From positions 1 to 9,399 of the forward strand of contig JBBQZL010000105.1 of NCBI GenBank assembly GCA_038207745.1: 9,399 nucleotides of DNA, in the 5' to 3' direction. The DNA is from JBBQZL01 sp038207745. GTDB lineage: Bacteria > Actinomycetota > Thermoleophilia > Solirubrobacterales > 70-9. The number at the start of each line of letters is the position of its first letter. Positions within the stretch are counted from its first letter, which is position 1. Below the pieces are notes generated by a model. That model worked only from the letters and a program-made list of their open reading frames with translations. It was not told where the DNA came from and ran no database searches. This document shows, one piece after another, positions 1 through 5,988 of the stretch. The position numbers and the translations under genes are program-made.

Positions 1-170
1 TCCACCGCGAAGACAATCACGAAACCGATCGTGAGGCTGGTAAGCAGCGCGCCGAGCAGGTAGCCGAGCAGCAGTCGCTTGGGGTTGGGCAGAAACAGCA
101 TCACCGTCACAGCAGCCAGGAGGGTGGCATTCGCGCCGGCGAGAAGTGAAAGAAAGAAGATCTGTCCCAT
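1..170 (-). CDS. GAP/Sap-family membrane protein, N-terminal part (runs off the window)
   Basis: Reading leftward from the ATG at 168-170, this encodes about 56 residues of a very hydrophobic protein and continues past base 1. It begins MGQIFFLSLLAGANATLLAA. After a first membrane helix comes the short loop LPNPKRLLLGYLLGA, then a second helix around residues 40-56. This N-terminus resembles the GAP family, which is related to Sap (sulfolipid-1-addressing protein) of mycobacteria, a group of six-helix membrane proteins linked to lipid export; the transported substrate here is unknown. The start is supported by the family-like N-terminus, not by a ribosome binding site: the leader just before it is C-rich with no purine-rich Shine-Dalgarno. 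A strong RNA hairpin ends 13 bases upstream. It is the third gene of a same-strand set of small membrane proteins. The family call is by recognition only and rests on one third or less of the protein. Confidence 0.7.
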   Translation of the reverse strand, partial: MGQIFFLSLLAGANATLLAAVTVMLFLPNPKRLLLGYLLGALLTSLTIGFVIVFAV

Positions 171-183
171 GGTGGGGGTGGCG

Positions 184-223
184 CTGCGGGAGCCTGGTCG
201 TTAGCCAGACCAGACTCCCACAG
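184..223 (-). terminator. 16-bp RNA hairpin between the broken DUF7144 gene and the GAP-family gene
   Basis: In minus-strand RNA the arm CTGTGGGAGTCTGGTC (223 to 208) pairs along all 16 positions with the arm at 199 to 184, leaving an 8-base loop TGGCTAAC. Two of the pairs are U-G wobbles (220/187 and 214/193). Read on the plus strand, those two positions are C-A mismatches, so the structure favours minus-strand RNA. No U tract follows, so it may be a U-less actinobacterial-type terminator, an RNA processing or stability element, or a structure affecting translation of the next gene, whose ATG lies 13 bases downstream. The base pairing is seen directly; the role is inferred. Confidence 0.6.
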
Positions 224-237
224 TTGCCGAGCTGCTG

Positions 238-612
238 CTAAACCGCTTCTTCCTCGCCGAAGACGACGAGTCCGTGAATGCAGACCAGGCAGATCGCGAA
301 GATGCCCAGCGACCACCACGGAATGGGTCCGCCGATCGCGAGAAGCGTTCCGATTGCCCCGATCGACGCGGCGATGATGCCGATGATCCGCCCGAATGCC
401 CTGCCGCCCAGAAGCGAGAAGCCGGCGAACAGCTGGATGATTTCAAGGAACACCGTGATCCAGCCCCAGGTGTGCAGGCTCTAGAAGATGTACACGGCGT
501 CGTTGGTGTAAAAGCGCGCATCGCTGACTGCACCGATGCCATGGTTGATGTTGAGGGTGCCGGCAATCAGCAACAGGATTGCGACGAACATGGCACGACC
601 TAGACCTCTCAT
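238..612 (-). pseudogene. DUF7144-family four-helix membrane protein, broken by an in-frame TAG
   Basis: One continuous frame from ATG 610-612 to TAG 238-240 holds 124 codons plus the stop and reads as a DUF7144-type protein, except for a TAG at 481-483 (codon 44). Before it: a helix AILLLIAGTLNINHGIGAVS and then DARFYTNDAVYIF. After it: SLHTWGWITVFLEIIQLFAG, where TWGW is a family hallmark, followed by two more helices and a charged C-terminus. The start has a good ribosome binding site (AGGGGG, 7 bases upstream). The frame is otherwise intact and the homology runs across the TAG, so a single base change (for example GAG to TAG) or a sequence error is the simplest cause. TAG is a normal stop in at least five other genes here, so recoding is unlikely. 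A GTG at 451-453 could start a 71-aa C-terminal piece, but it has no convincing ribosome binding site. An intact paralogue lies at 6123-6509. Confidence 0.75.
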
Positions 613-676
613 ATACAGGCCCCCTTCGTGGCTGACGGCCTCCCTGGCGGTCGTATCTCAAGTTCGACCAACGCCC

Positions 677-862
677 CTATTGCGCGTCGGTTGACCGGGC
701 ATTCTGAGTCGGTGTCGAAAACGCGCCGACGATCCAAAGCATCGGGAAGATGATTCCAAACCAGAACAGCAGGAAGTGGCCCTTCCGCAGGGTCGCAAGA
801 CCGAGCGAGACGAACAGCACGAAATACAACACGCCCAGCAGGATCCATAGCAAGTCAGACAT
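677..862 (-). CDS. Small two-helix membrane protein, 61 aa, function unknown
   Basis: The protein has two hydrophobic segments (about residues 4-25 and 30-48) joined by the short basic turn ATLRKGH, and a polar tail PTQNARSTDAQ. The start at ATG 860-862 is decided by a strong ribosome binding site (GGAGGAG, 8 bases upstream); a longer frame reaching 925 adds a non-hydrophobic extension and is not favoured. It reads in the same direction as the broken DUF7144 gene, whose start lies 64 bases downstream, so the two may share a transcript. Small proteins of this layout seem familiar from Thermoleophilia genomes, but I cannot name a family. No catalytic motif is visible. A plausible role is as a membrane or stress-related accessory protein, but nothing in the sequence proves it. 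Confidence 0.75.
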   Translation of the reverse strand: MSDLLWILLGVLYFVLFVSLGLATLRKGHFLLFWFGIIFPMLWIVGAFSTPTQNARSTDAQ

Positions 863-884
863 CCGGTCGGCTCCTCCGCCTCGG

Positions 885-910
885 AAAAACGAAGTTGGCG
901 CCCGCGCCAA
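885..910 (-). promoter_or_regulatory. Perfect palindrome plus T run in the leader of the 61-aa gene
   Basis: TTGGCGC (895-901) and GCGCCAA (904-910) form a perfect inverted repeat with a 2-base centre. On the minus strand it is followed by CTTCG and then five T (889 to 885). The ribosome binding site of the 61-aa gene follows about 7 bases later. As RNA this looks like a compact intrinsic terminator (6-bp stem, 4-base loop, U run) placed in a leader, which would make it an attenuator. As DNA it could be an operator for a dimeric repressor. No gene upstream on that strand needs terminating. The structure is clear; the function is inferred. Confidence 0.45.
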
Positions 911-1050
911 TCCGCAGACACTCAACCGTCAGGTGAATCGGACCGCGGCCCGCGTGTCATCACCCTGATGGGATGAACCCTTGCGACCCTCGTTCCGGCC
1001 TCGTCCGGGCGAGTGGTTGGTTGCAGGCGAGGTGATGCGAGGATGGCCGG

Positions 1051-2220
1051 GTGCGTCGCCTGCTGATCCTTGCCTCCGCGGTTGTCTTTCTCGATGTCGC
1101 CTTCTTCGAGGCGATCACGCCGCTGCTGGCCGGATACAAGGACGATCTCGGACTCAGCACGGCCGGGGCAGGGATCCTGGTTGGCGCCTACGCGGCGGGA
1201 ACCTTTCTCTCGGCTCTGCCGGCGGGATACCTCGCGGCCCGGATCGGTCCACGCAAGACGGTGATGATCGGGTTGACCATCTTCGGCTGCTCGACCGCGG
1301 CCTTTGGCCTTGTCACCGACATCGTCTGGCTCGACGTCGCCCGCTTCGCCCAGGGGGTCGCCGGGGCTCTGATGTGGTCCGGTGGCCTTACCTGGCTGAT
1401 CACCTCCGCCGACGAGGATCGTCGCGGTGAGGTGATCGGGATCTTTCTCGGCGCCGCGGTGGCGGGCGCCCTCTTCGGCCCTGCGATCGGTGCGCTGGCG
1501 CATGCGGTCGGGATAGGTGTGGTCTTCCCCTCCGTCCTCGTACTCAGCCTCGTCCTGCTCGGCATGGCGTTCAAGCTCCCGGACTCGACCGTCCGCGAGC
1601 GGGGCACCTTCGCCGAGATCACCAAGGCGATGAGCGCCAGACCGGTGATCGGCGCCGCGCTCCTGGTCGGGCTGCCGTCGATGATGTTCGGCGTGATCAC
1701 GGTCCTGGTGCCGCTGGAGATCGCGGACCTCGGGGGTGGCCCCGGCCTGGTCGCTGTCGGCTTTGGCGCGGCGGCGGGAATCGAGGCCGTCCTCGCTCCG
1801 ATGGTCGGCAAATTCTCGGACCGACGCGGTCGGCTGCTTCCCTACGTGGTCGGGGTCTTTGTAAGTGCGGTGGCGATGCTGCTGGTTCCGGTTTCGGTGA
1901 TCCCGGTGGTGCTCGGCGCGCTGGTCTTCAGTGCTCTTGGTGCTGGGCTCTGCTTCGCACCCGCGACGACGATGCTCGCCGATGCCGCCGAGGCGACCGG
2001 TCTCCATCAGGGTCTCGCGACCGGCGTCTCGAGCGTCGCATGGTCAGCCGGTCAGGCGACGGGGGCGGTTGGCGGTGGGGCCCTGGCCGATGCAGCCGGA
2101 GTTGCGGCCCCTTGCATTGCGGTCTCGCTGATTTTGGTCGGCGCCGGGGTGGTTGTGTATCGCCAGATGGTCTCCGGACAGGCCGCTGTCCCGGAGCCAG
2201 GTTCCGCTGGCCAGGCTTGA
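1051..2220 (+). CDS. MFS transporter, 389 aa
   Basis: This is an inner-membrane secondary transporter of the major facilitator superfamily, with about twelve hydrophobic segments in two halves of six separated by a charged loop around residues 175-197. The loop between helices 2 and 3 carries a degenerate motif A (GYLAARIGPRK, 59-69). The equivalent loop of the second half has the classic DRRGR (257-261). The length is typical for the DHA1-like/AraJ-like group. GTG 1051 is the only usable start after the in-frame stop at 1033-1035 and has GAGGA (1039-1043) 7 bases upstream. The gene ends 3 bases before the FAD-linked oxidase, suggesting an operon and perhaps a related substrate such as a sugar acid or lactone; that link is inference. 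Drug efflux is the main alternative, and the sequence alone does not settle the substrate. Confidence 0.85.
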   Translation: MRRLLILASAVVFLDVAFFEAITPLLAGYKDDLGLSTAGAGILVGAYAAGTFLSALPAGYLAARIGPRKTVMIGLTIFGCSTAAFGLVTDIVWLDVARFAQGVAGALMWSGGLTWLITSADEDRRGEVIGIFLGAAVAGALFGPAIGALAHAVGIGVVFPSVLVLSLVLLGMAFKLPDSTVRERGTFAEITKAMSARPVIGAALLVGLPSMMFGVITVLVPLEIADLGGGPGLVAVGFGAAAGIEAVLAPMVGKFSDRRGRLLPYVVGVFVSAVAMLLVPVSVIPVVLGALVFSALGAGLCFAPATTMLADAAEATGLHQGLATGVSSVAWSAGQATGAVGGGALADAAGVAAPCIAVSLILVGAGVVVYRQMVSGQAAVPEPGSAGQA

Positions 2221-2223
2221 GCG

Positions 2224-3549
2224 ATGAGCTCTGGGCGAGGTGCAAGCGGAGGTCGGCCCGGGTGGAGTAATTGGGCCGGTGACCAGACCTGCCATCCGCA
2301 GAAGATCGTCCGGCCGCGGAACCTTGATGCGCTGGAGGCTGAAGTCGCAGTCGCAGCGGACGCCGGTCGAAAGATCAGCGTTGCGGGATCGGGACACTCG
2401 TTCACGGAGGCGGCGATGACCGACTCGGTGATGATGCGGATCGAGGCCCTCGACAGGATTCTCGAGGCAGACGCGACATCGGGCCTGGCCAAGGTCGAGG
2501 CCGGCATAACGCTGGCCGGCCTCAGCGAGCGGCTCGACGGCTTCGGCCTGGCGATGGAGAACCTCGGTGACATCAATACCCAGACGATCGCCGGTGCGAT
2601 CTCAACCGCAACGCACGGCACCGGCGCCGGGCTTCGTAACATCTCGGCCCAGGTTGTGGCGATGGAGTTGGTCCTCGCCGATGGCAGCCTGCGGGAGTTG
2701 ACCTCGGACTCGGATCCGGACCTGCTGCGGGCAGCGCGGGTGGGGGTGGGCGCGCTGGGCGCGATTGCAACCGTCACCTTGCAGTGCGTCCCGGCATTCA
2801 ACCTCCACCGGATCGATCAGCCGCAGCCGATCGATCAGGTCCTGTCCTCATTCGAGGAGCTGGCGGAGTCAAACGATCACTTCGAGTTCTTCGTCTTTCC
2901 ATGTACCGACGATGCGCTGACGATCAGGCGCAACCGGACCGATGTCGCGCCCAGGCCGCGCAGCGCAGCGCGCCGCTTCCTCGGCGACACCGTGCTCGAG
3001 AACGGCGGCGGCGATCTGATGCTGCGTACGGTTCGCAGGTGGCCAAAGTCGGCGCCCCGCTTCACCGGGTTGGCGGCGCGGGTGATGTCGCAGGGCGATC
3101 AACTCGATCGCAGCGACCGGATTTTCGCCAACCAGCGGTCGATCCGCTTCACGGAGATGGAATACGCGCTGCCGAGAGAGCACGGGCCCGAGGCGGTCAG
3201 CCGGGTGCTCGAGTTGATCAGGCGCGAGCGCATCGAGGTCGCGATGCCGATCGAGTGTCGGGTCGTCGCGCCCGATGACGCCTTCCTCAGCCCGGCCCAT
3301 GAGCGACCCACCGTCTACGTCGCGGTACATCAATACCGGGGAATGCCCTGGCGTCGCTACTTCGAGGTGGTCACCGAGATCATGGAGGGCTTCGGTGGCA
3401 GACCGCACTGGGGAAAGCGCCATCTCCAGACCGCCGCGACGCTTGCCGGCCGCTACCCGCGCTGGGACGACTTTCAGACCGTTCGCGATCAGCTCGATCC
3501 GGGCCGCGTCTTCACGAACGAGTACGCAGAGCGGGTCCTCGGGCCGTAG
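2224..3549 (+). CDS. FAD-linked aldonolactone oxidase (D-arabinono-1,4-lactone oxidase family), 441 aa
   Basis: A flavoprotein of the vanillyl-alcohol-oxidase fold: FAD-binding domain first (about 22-195), then the ALO-type C-terminal domain. Diagnostic features are NWAG (16-19), GSGHSF (55-60), the glycine-rich GDINTQTIAGAISTATHGTG (115-134), EMEYALPRE (311-319), HWGKRH (395-400) and the terminal DPGRVFTNEYAERVLG. His58 in GSGHSF matches the residue that carries FAD covalently in many family members. Relatives oxidise L-gulono-, L-galactono- or D-arabinono-1,4-lactone to ascorbate-like products, or alditols; the substrate here cannot be read from sequence. No signal peptide or membrane helix, so probably cytosolic. 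The ATG is 3 bases after the MFS stop and lacks a good ribosome binding site, which fits translational coupling. The convergent neighbour is a PLP enzyme. Confidence 0.88.
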   Translation: MSSGRGASGGRPGWSNWAGDQTCHPQKIVRPRNLDALEAEVAVAADAGRKISVAGSGHSFTEAAMTDSVMMRIEALDRILEADATSGLAKVEAGITLAGLSERLDGFGLAMENLGDINTQTIAGAISTATHGTGAGLRNISAQVVAMELVLADGSLRELTSDSDPDLLRAARVGVGALGAIATVTLQCVPAFNLHRIDQPQPIDQVLSSFEELAESNDHFEFFVFPCTDDALTIRRNRTDVAPRPRSAARRFLGDTVLENGGGDLMLRTVRRWPKSAPRFTGLAARVMSQGDQLDRSDRIFANQRSIRFTEMEYALPREHGPEAVSRVLELIRRERIEVAMPIECRVVAPDDAFLSPAHERPTVYVAVHQYRGMPWRRYFEVVTEIMEGFGGRPHWGKRHLQTAATLAGRYPRWDDFQTVRDQLDPGRVFTNEYAERVLGP

Positions 3550-3561
3550 TGCGCCCGTACC

Positions 3562-3592
3562 GCCCGGCCATCGGGTGCCCGTCGCCCCGGGC
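3562..3592. terminator. Possible bidirectional terminator between convergent genes
   Basis: The 62-base gap between the convergent oxidase and aldolase genes contains GCCCGG (3562-3567) and CCGGGC (3587-3592), a 6-bp inverted repeat around a 19-base loop, with a competing smaller CCCG/CGGG stem inside it. There is no T run on either strand. Position argues for a terminator; the structure is weak and could be chance in GC-rich DNA. Confidence 0.25.
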
Positions 3593-3611
3593 CTCCGCCC
3601 CGCCAACTGAC

Positions 3612-4832
3612 CTAGAGGAAGGCCCAGCCCTCGCCGCGATAGGTCGGAACCTCGTCGACGATCTCATCGCCCTGGACCAGCAGAAGGGTGTTGAAGCGCT
3701 CGCAGAGCTCGCCCGCCTTGACGTGTCTCATGTAGACCCGGTCACCGAGCTCGAGCTTGTCCGCGGCTTTGCCGAGCAGGGGCGTCTGGACCTCGCCGGC
3801 GCCCTCTTCGGCATCAAGTTCGAGGCCCTCCGGAAGCCATGGGGAGGGAGTTCCGTCGCCACCGCCGGAGGCGATGTAACCGCCACCAAGCGCGGTCGCG
3901 ACTCCGTGCGCCGGCCGGCGGACAACCGGAATCGCAAAGCCCGCGGCGGGCTGAAGCCCGAGACCCTCGTAGTGGTCGAACTGGGTCGGAGCAAACAACC
4001 CGGACCCGGCGCCGATCTCAGTGACGGAATCCTCGGCGGCGGTCTGGCTGATGCTGCCGGTGCCACCACCGTTGACGAACTCGAGTTCGGCAAACTCGCT
4101 GACGGCAGCGACCATGACGGCGCGACGCTCGGCGATCTCCGCAACCGACCTCTTCTTCAGCCAGCGGATCGCGGCGCCACGAAATCGTCTTCCCGGAGGA
4201 CGATCACCGACGCCGGCGACCTGGGCCTCATAGGCCATCAGCCCGACGAGGTGGAACTTCGGTCGCCTCTCGATCTCCCTGGCGAGCGCGACGACGCTCT
4301 CGGGCGTGTGCAGAGGGGAGCGCTTGACGCCGAAGCTGAATCGGCCGCCGAGCAACCAGAGGCTGGCGTCGACATCGATGCAGAGACGGATCGGCCCGAC
4401 CCCTTTGCCGAGAACGGACTCGATCAGGTCAAGGTGGCCGACCGAGTCGACCATCAGCGTCGGGGCGATGTCCGGATTGGCCGCGCCGCGCATCGCCAGC
4501 TCACCGAGATCCTGTGTGTCGGAGGTCGGATAGCCGAGAAGCAGGTTCTCCCAGCCCTGCTCGGCGAGATGAAGAGTCTCGGCGAGAGTGAAGGTGAGCA
4601 GGCCCTTGAAGCCGGGCTGTCCGGCCGGTTGCGCTGCGGGATTGGTCACCTCTTCCATCAGCCTTCGACAGCGCACCGACTTGGTCGCCAGCCGGATCGA
4701 CTTGTCACCGGCACGCCGGACCATCTCCTCGGAGTTGGCCCACATCGCATCGAGATCGACAAAGGCGAACGGCGCCTCGATCTCGTCAAAGATGCGTTCA
4801 AGGCGCTCATACGATTGGGCAGGCGGGCTCAC
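3612..4832 (-). CDS. PLP-dependent amino acid deaminase/aldolase (D-threonine aldolase-like, alanine racemase fold), 406 aa
   Basis: A fold-type III PLP enzyme: alanine-racemase-like barrel (about 20-270) followed by the C-terminal domain shared by D-threonine aldolases and D-serine dehydratases. PFAFVDLDAM (21-30) opens the barrel. ATKSVRC (49-55) holds the likely PLP lysine, Lys51. NGGGTGS (254-260) is the expected phosphate-binding loop. Relatives cleave D-3-hydroxyamino acids or deaminate D-serine, usually with a divalent metal; the substrate here is unknown. In characterised relatives the metal is held by His-x-Cys or His-x-Asp near the C-terminus; here the matching segment reads RHVKAGELCERF (369-380), so the second ligand is not in the usual place. 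The GTG at 4830-4832 has no ribosome binding site but lies 6 bases after a TANNNT box, which fits leaderless translation. Cytosolic, with no signal peptide. Confidence 0.85.
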   Translation of the reverse strand: MSPPAQSYERLERIFDEIEAPFAFVDLDAMWANSEEMVRRAGDKSIRLATKSVRCRRLMEEVTNPAAQPAGQPGFKGLLTFTLAETLHLAEQGWENLLLGYPTSDTQDLGELAMRGAANPDIAPTLMVDSVGHLDLIESVLGKGVGPIRLCIDVDASLWLLGGRFSFGVKRSPLHTPESVVALAREIERRPKFHLVGLMAYEAQVAGVGDRPPGRRFRGAAIRWLKKRSVAEIAERRAVMVAAVSEFAELEFVNGGGTGSISQTAAEDSVTEIGAGSGLFAPTQFDHYEGLGLQPAAGFAIPVVRRPAHGVATALGGGYIASGGGDGTPSPWLPEGLELDAEEGAGEVQTPLLGKAADKLELGDRVYMRHVKAGELCERFNTLLLVQGDEIVDEVPTYRGEGWAFL

Positions 4833-4838
4833 GTCGCG

Positions 4839-4844
4839 AGCCTA
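4839..4844 (-). promoter_or_regulatory. Putative -10 box for leaderless transcription of the deaminase/aldolase gene
   Basis: On the minus strand TAGGCT matches the actinobacterial TANNNT -10 pattern and ends 6 bases before the GTG start. That spacing would put the first transcribed base at or next to the start codon. The lack of any Shine-Dalgarno supports this reading. No convincing -35 box is visible. Confidence 0.45.
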
Positions 4845-4870
4845 CAGTCCGCCGCGGGCGCATCCTCTCC

Positions 4871-4876
4871 TACAAT
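4871..4876 (+). promoter_or_regulatory. Putative -10 box of the tRNA-Ser gene
   Basis: TACAAT is a near-consensus -10 hexamer ending 10 bases before the first base of the tRNA. This would put the transcript start about 3-4 bases ahead of the mature 5' end, leaving a very short leader. No good -35 hexamer is visible at the usual distance. Confidence 0.55.
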
Positions 4877-4886
4877 GCTCCGTCCC

Positions 4887-4975
4887 GGAGAGGTGGCCGA
4901 GTGGCTGAAGGCACTCGCCTGCTAAGCGAGTAGGGGGCGCAAGCTCTCTCGAGGGTTCGAATCCCTCCCTCTCCG
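4887..4975 (+). tRNA. tRNA-Ser, anticodon GCT
   Basis: A full class II tRNA fold is visible. The acceptor stem GGAGAGG (4887-4893) pairs perfectly with CCTCTCC (4968-4974), with discriminator G at 4975. The anticodon stem CTCGC/GCGAG encloses the loop CTGCTAA (4919-4925) with anticodon GCT at 4921-4923, reading AGC and AGT serine codons. A long variable arm (about 4931-4950) forms a stem around GCAA, as serine tRNAs require. The T arm is GAGGG-TTCGAAT-CCCTC. The 3' CCA is not encoded, since TTG follows, so CCA must be added after transcription. The D arm lies in the GGCCGAGTGGCTGAAGGC stretch. Confidence 0.97.
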
Positions 4976-5057
4976 TTGCGCACGAGCCCGCGCGGCGCAT
5001 CGGAGTTCGGGGGTCCTGCCGGGGCGAATCAGGTGACCGTCCCACCTAAGCGTCGGT

Positions 5058-5960
5058 ATGCGACGGCAAAGCGGGACGGTAGAGCAGGAACTCGCGCGCA
5101 TCGTGGCCGCTCAGCATGGAATCGTCACGCGGGCGCAGCTCTTGAGTGCCGGAATGTCGACGTCCGGGGTGGATCGCCGCCTCCGCAAGGGTTCCCTGCT
5201 CCCCGAGTACCGGGGGGTCTACAGCGTTGGTCATCGCGGACTGAGCTTCGAGGCCCGCTACCTTGCCGCGGTGTTGGCCTGCGGCGACGGCGCTGTCCTG
5301 AGTGGACGTGCCGCTGCCCATCTCCTCCGTATCGTGAAACGACCGCCGCCGGCGCCCGAAGCGACGGCGAGGATCAAGAGGCGGGTTGAGGGGATCACGA
5401 ACCGGCGCTCGCGCAACCTCGATTCTCGCGACACGATGACCTGGCACGGCGTTCCGATCACCACGCCTGCACGAACCCTTGTCGACCTTGCTGAGGTGCT
5501 CGGCGCCGATGATCTCGCGCGTGCCTGTCACGAGGCGGGCATCATCCACCGCACCACGCCCACCGCGGTCGAGGAGGTGCTCGAGCGTCGGCCGAACTGC
5601 CCCGGTTCAGCGAAGCTCCGGCGAGTCCTTCGTGGCGATGTCCACGTCACGATGAGCAAGCTCGAGGCCAGATTCCTCGCGCTGGTCCGCGACAACGGAC
5701 TTGTGCTTCCGGTGACCAACCGTCCCGCCGGAGGGCGATGGGTGGACTGCCGTTGGCCCGAGCAGCGCCTGACGGTCGAGCTTGACGGCTACCGCTATCA
5801 CCAGTCCCGCCATGCCTGGGAGCTTGATCGTCGTCGCGAGCGGGAGGCACACGCCCGCGGCGACGAGTTCCGCCGCTACACGTATGGGGACGTGATTGAG
5901 AACCCCACGCTGATGCTCGAGGAGTTGCGGCAGCTCATTCCGCGACATCGTCCTGCCTAG
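5058..5960 (+). CDS. AbiEi-like winged-helix plus DUF559 (Vsr-like nuclease fold) protein, 300 aa
   Basis: The N-terminus (about 8-60), including VTRAQLLSAGMSTSGVDRRL and EYRGVYSVGH, matches the winged-helix domain of AbiEi-type antitoxins. The middle (60-195) is the linker region usual for such proteins. The C-terminus (about 198-295) is a DUF559 domain, related to the very-short-patch-repair endonuclease fold: Glu203, VD at 229-230 and VELDGYRYH (240-248) give the acidic residues expected of a PD-(D/E)xK-like site. Many actinobacteria carry several copies of unknown function; DNA binding or repair is plausible, but activity is unproven. No AbiEii nucleotidyltransferase toxin is adjacent, so this is not a visible toxin-antitoxin pair. 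ATG 5058 is the first start after the in-frame stop at 5034-5036. It has no clear Shine-Dalgarno; TAAGCG 5 bases upstream leaves leaderless expression possible. Confidence 0.8.
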   Translation: MRRQSGTVEQELARIVAAQHGIVTRAQLLSAGMSTSGVDRRLRKGSLLPEYRGVYSVGHRGLSFEARYLAAVLACGDGAVLSGRAAAHLLRIVKRPPPAPEATARIKRRVEGITNRRSRNLDSRDTMTWHGVPITTPARTLVDLAEVLGADDLARACHEAGIIHRTTPTAVEEVLERRPNCPGSAKLRRVLRGDVHVTMSKLEARFLALVRDNGLVLPVTNRPAGGRWVDCRWPEQRLTVELDGYRYHQSRHAWELDRRREREAHARGDEFRRYTYGDVIENPTLMLEELRQLIPRHRPA

Positions 5961-5988
5961 TGTCCGGCATGCGGACTCTCGGCAGGAC
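5950..5988 (+). terminator. Nested hairpin across the stop codon of the DUF559 gene
   Basis: GTCCTGCC (5950-5957) pairs with GGCAGGAC (5981-5988) as an 8-bp outer stem. Inside it GTCCG (5962-5966) pairs with CGGAC (5972-5976) around the loop GCATG, separated from the outer stem by a 4+4 internal loop. The TAG stop of the gene (5958-5960) sits in that internal loop. No T run follows. The position suggests a U-less terminator or 3'-end stabiliser isolating this gene from the next one. Confidence 0.5.

Noticed and set aside
481..483. TAG as pyrrolysine or a reassigned sense codon
   Set aside because: At least five other genes in the window end with TAG as a normal stop, and no pyrrolysine machinery is visible.
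922..2007. 361-codon open frame on the minus strand
   Set aside because: It lies antisense to the MFS gene, has a low-complexity charged composition (many R, D, E, H, Q) and no recognisable domain; a GC-rich shadow frame.
2869..3606. 245-codon minus-strand frame
   Set aside because: Entirely opposite the FAD-linked oxidase with its clear family motifs; a shadow frame.
3549..4925. 458-codon open frame on the plus strand
   Set aside because: Antisense to the deaminase/aldolase gene and runs into the tRNA; no domain pattern, whereas the minus strand shows a full PLP enzyme.
4887..4975. tRNA-Ser as an integration site for a mobile element
   Set aside because: No second copy of the tRNA 3' end and no integrase gene are present within the window.
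4977..4999. TGCGC/GCGCA stem after the tRNA as its terminator
   Set aside because: A 5-bp stem with a 13-base loop and no T run is too weak to call.
5031..5047. AGGTG/CACCT inverted repeat just ahead of the DUF559 gene
   Set aside because: Only 5-bp arms with a 7-base loop; expected often by chance in GC-rich sequence.
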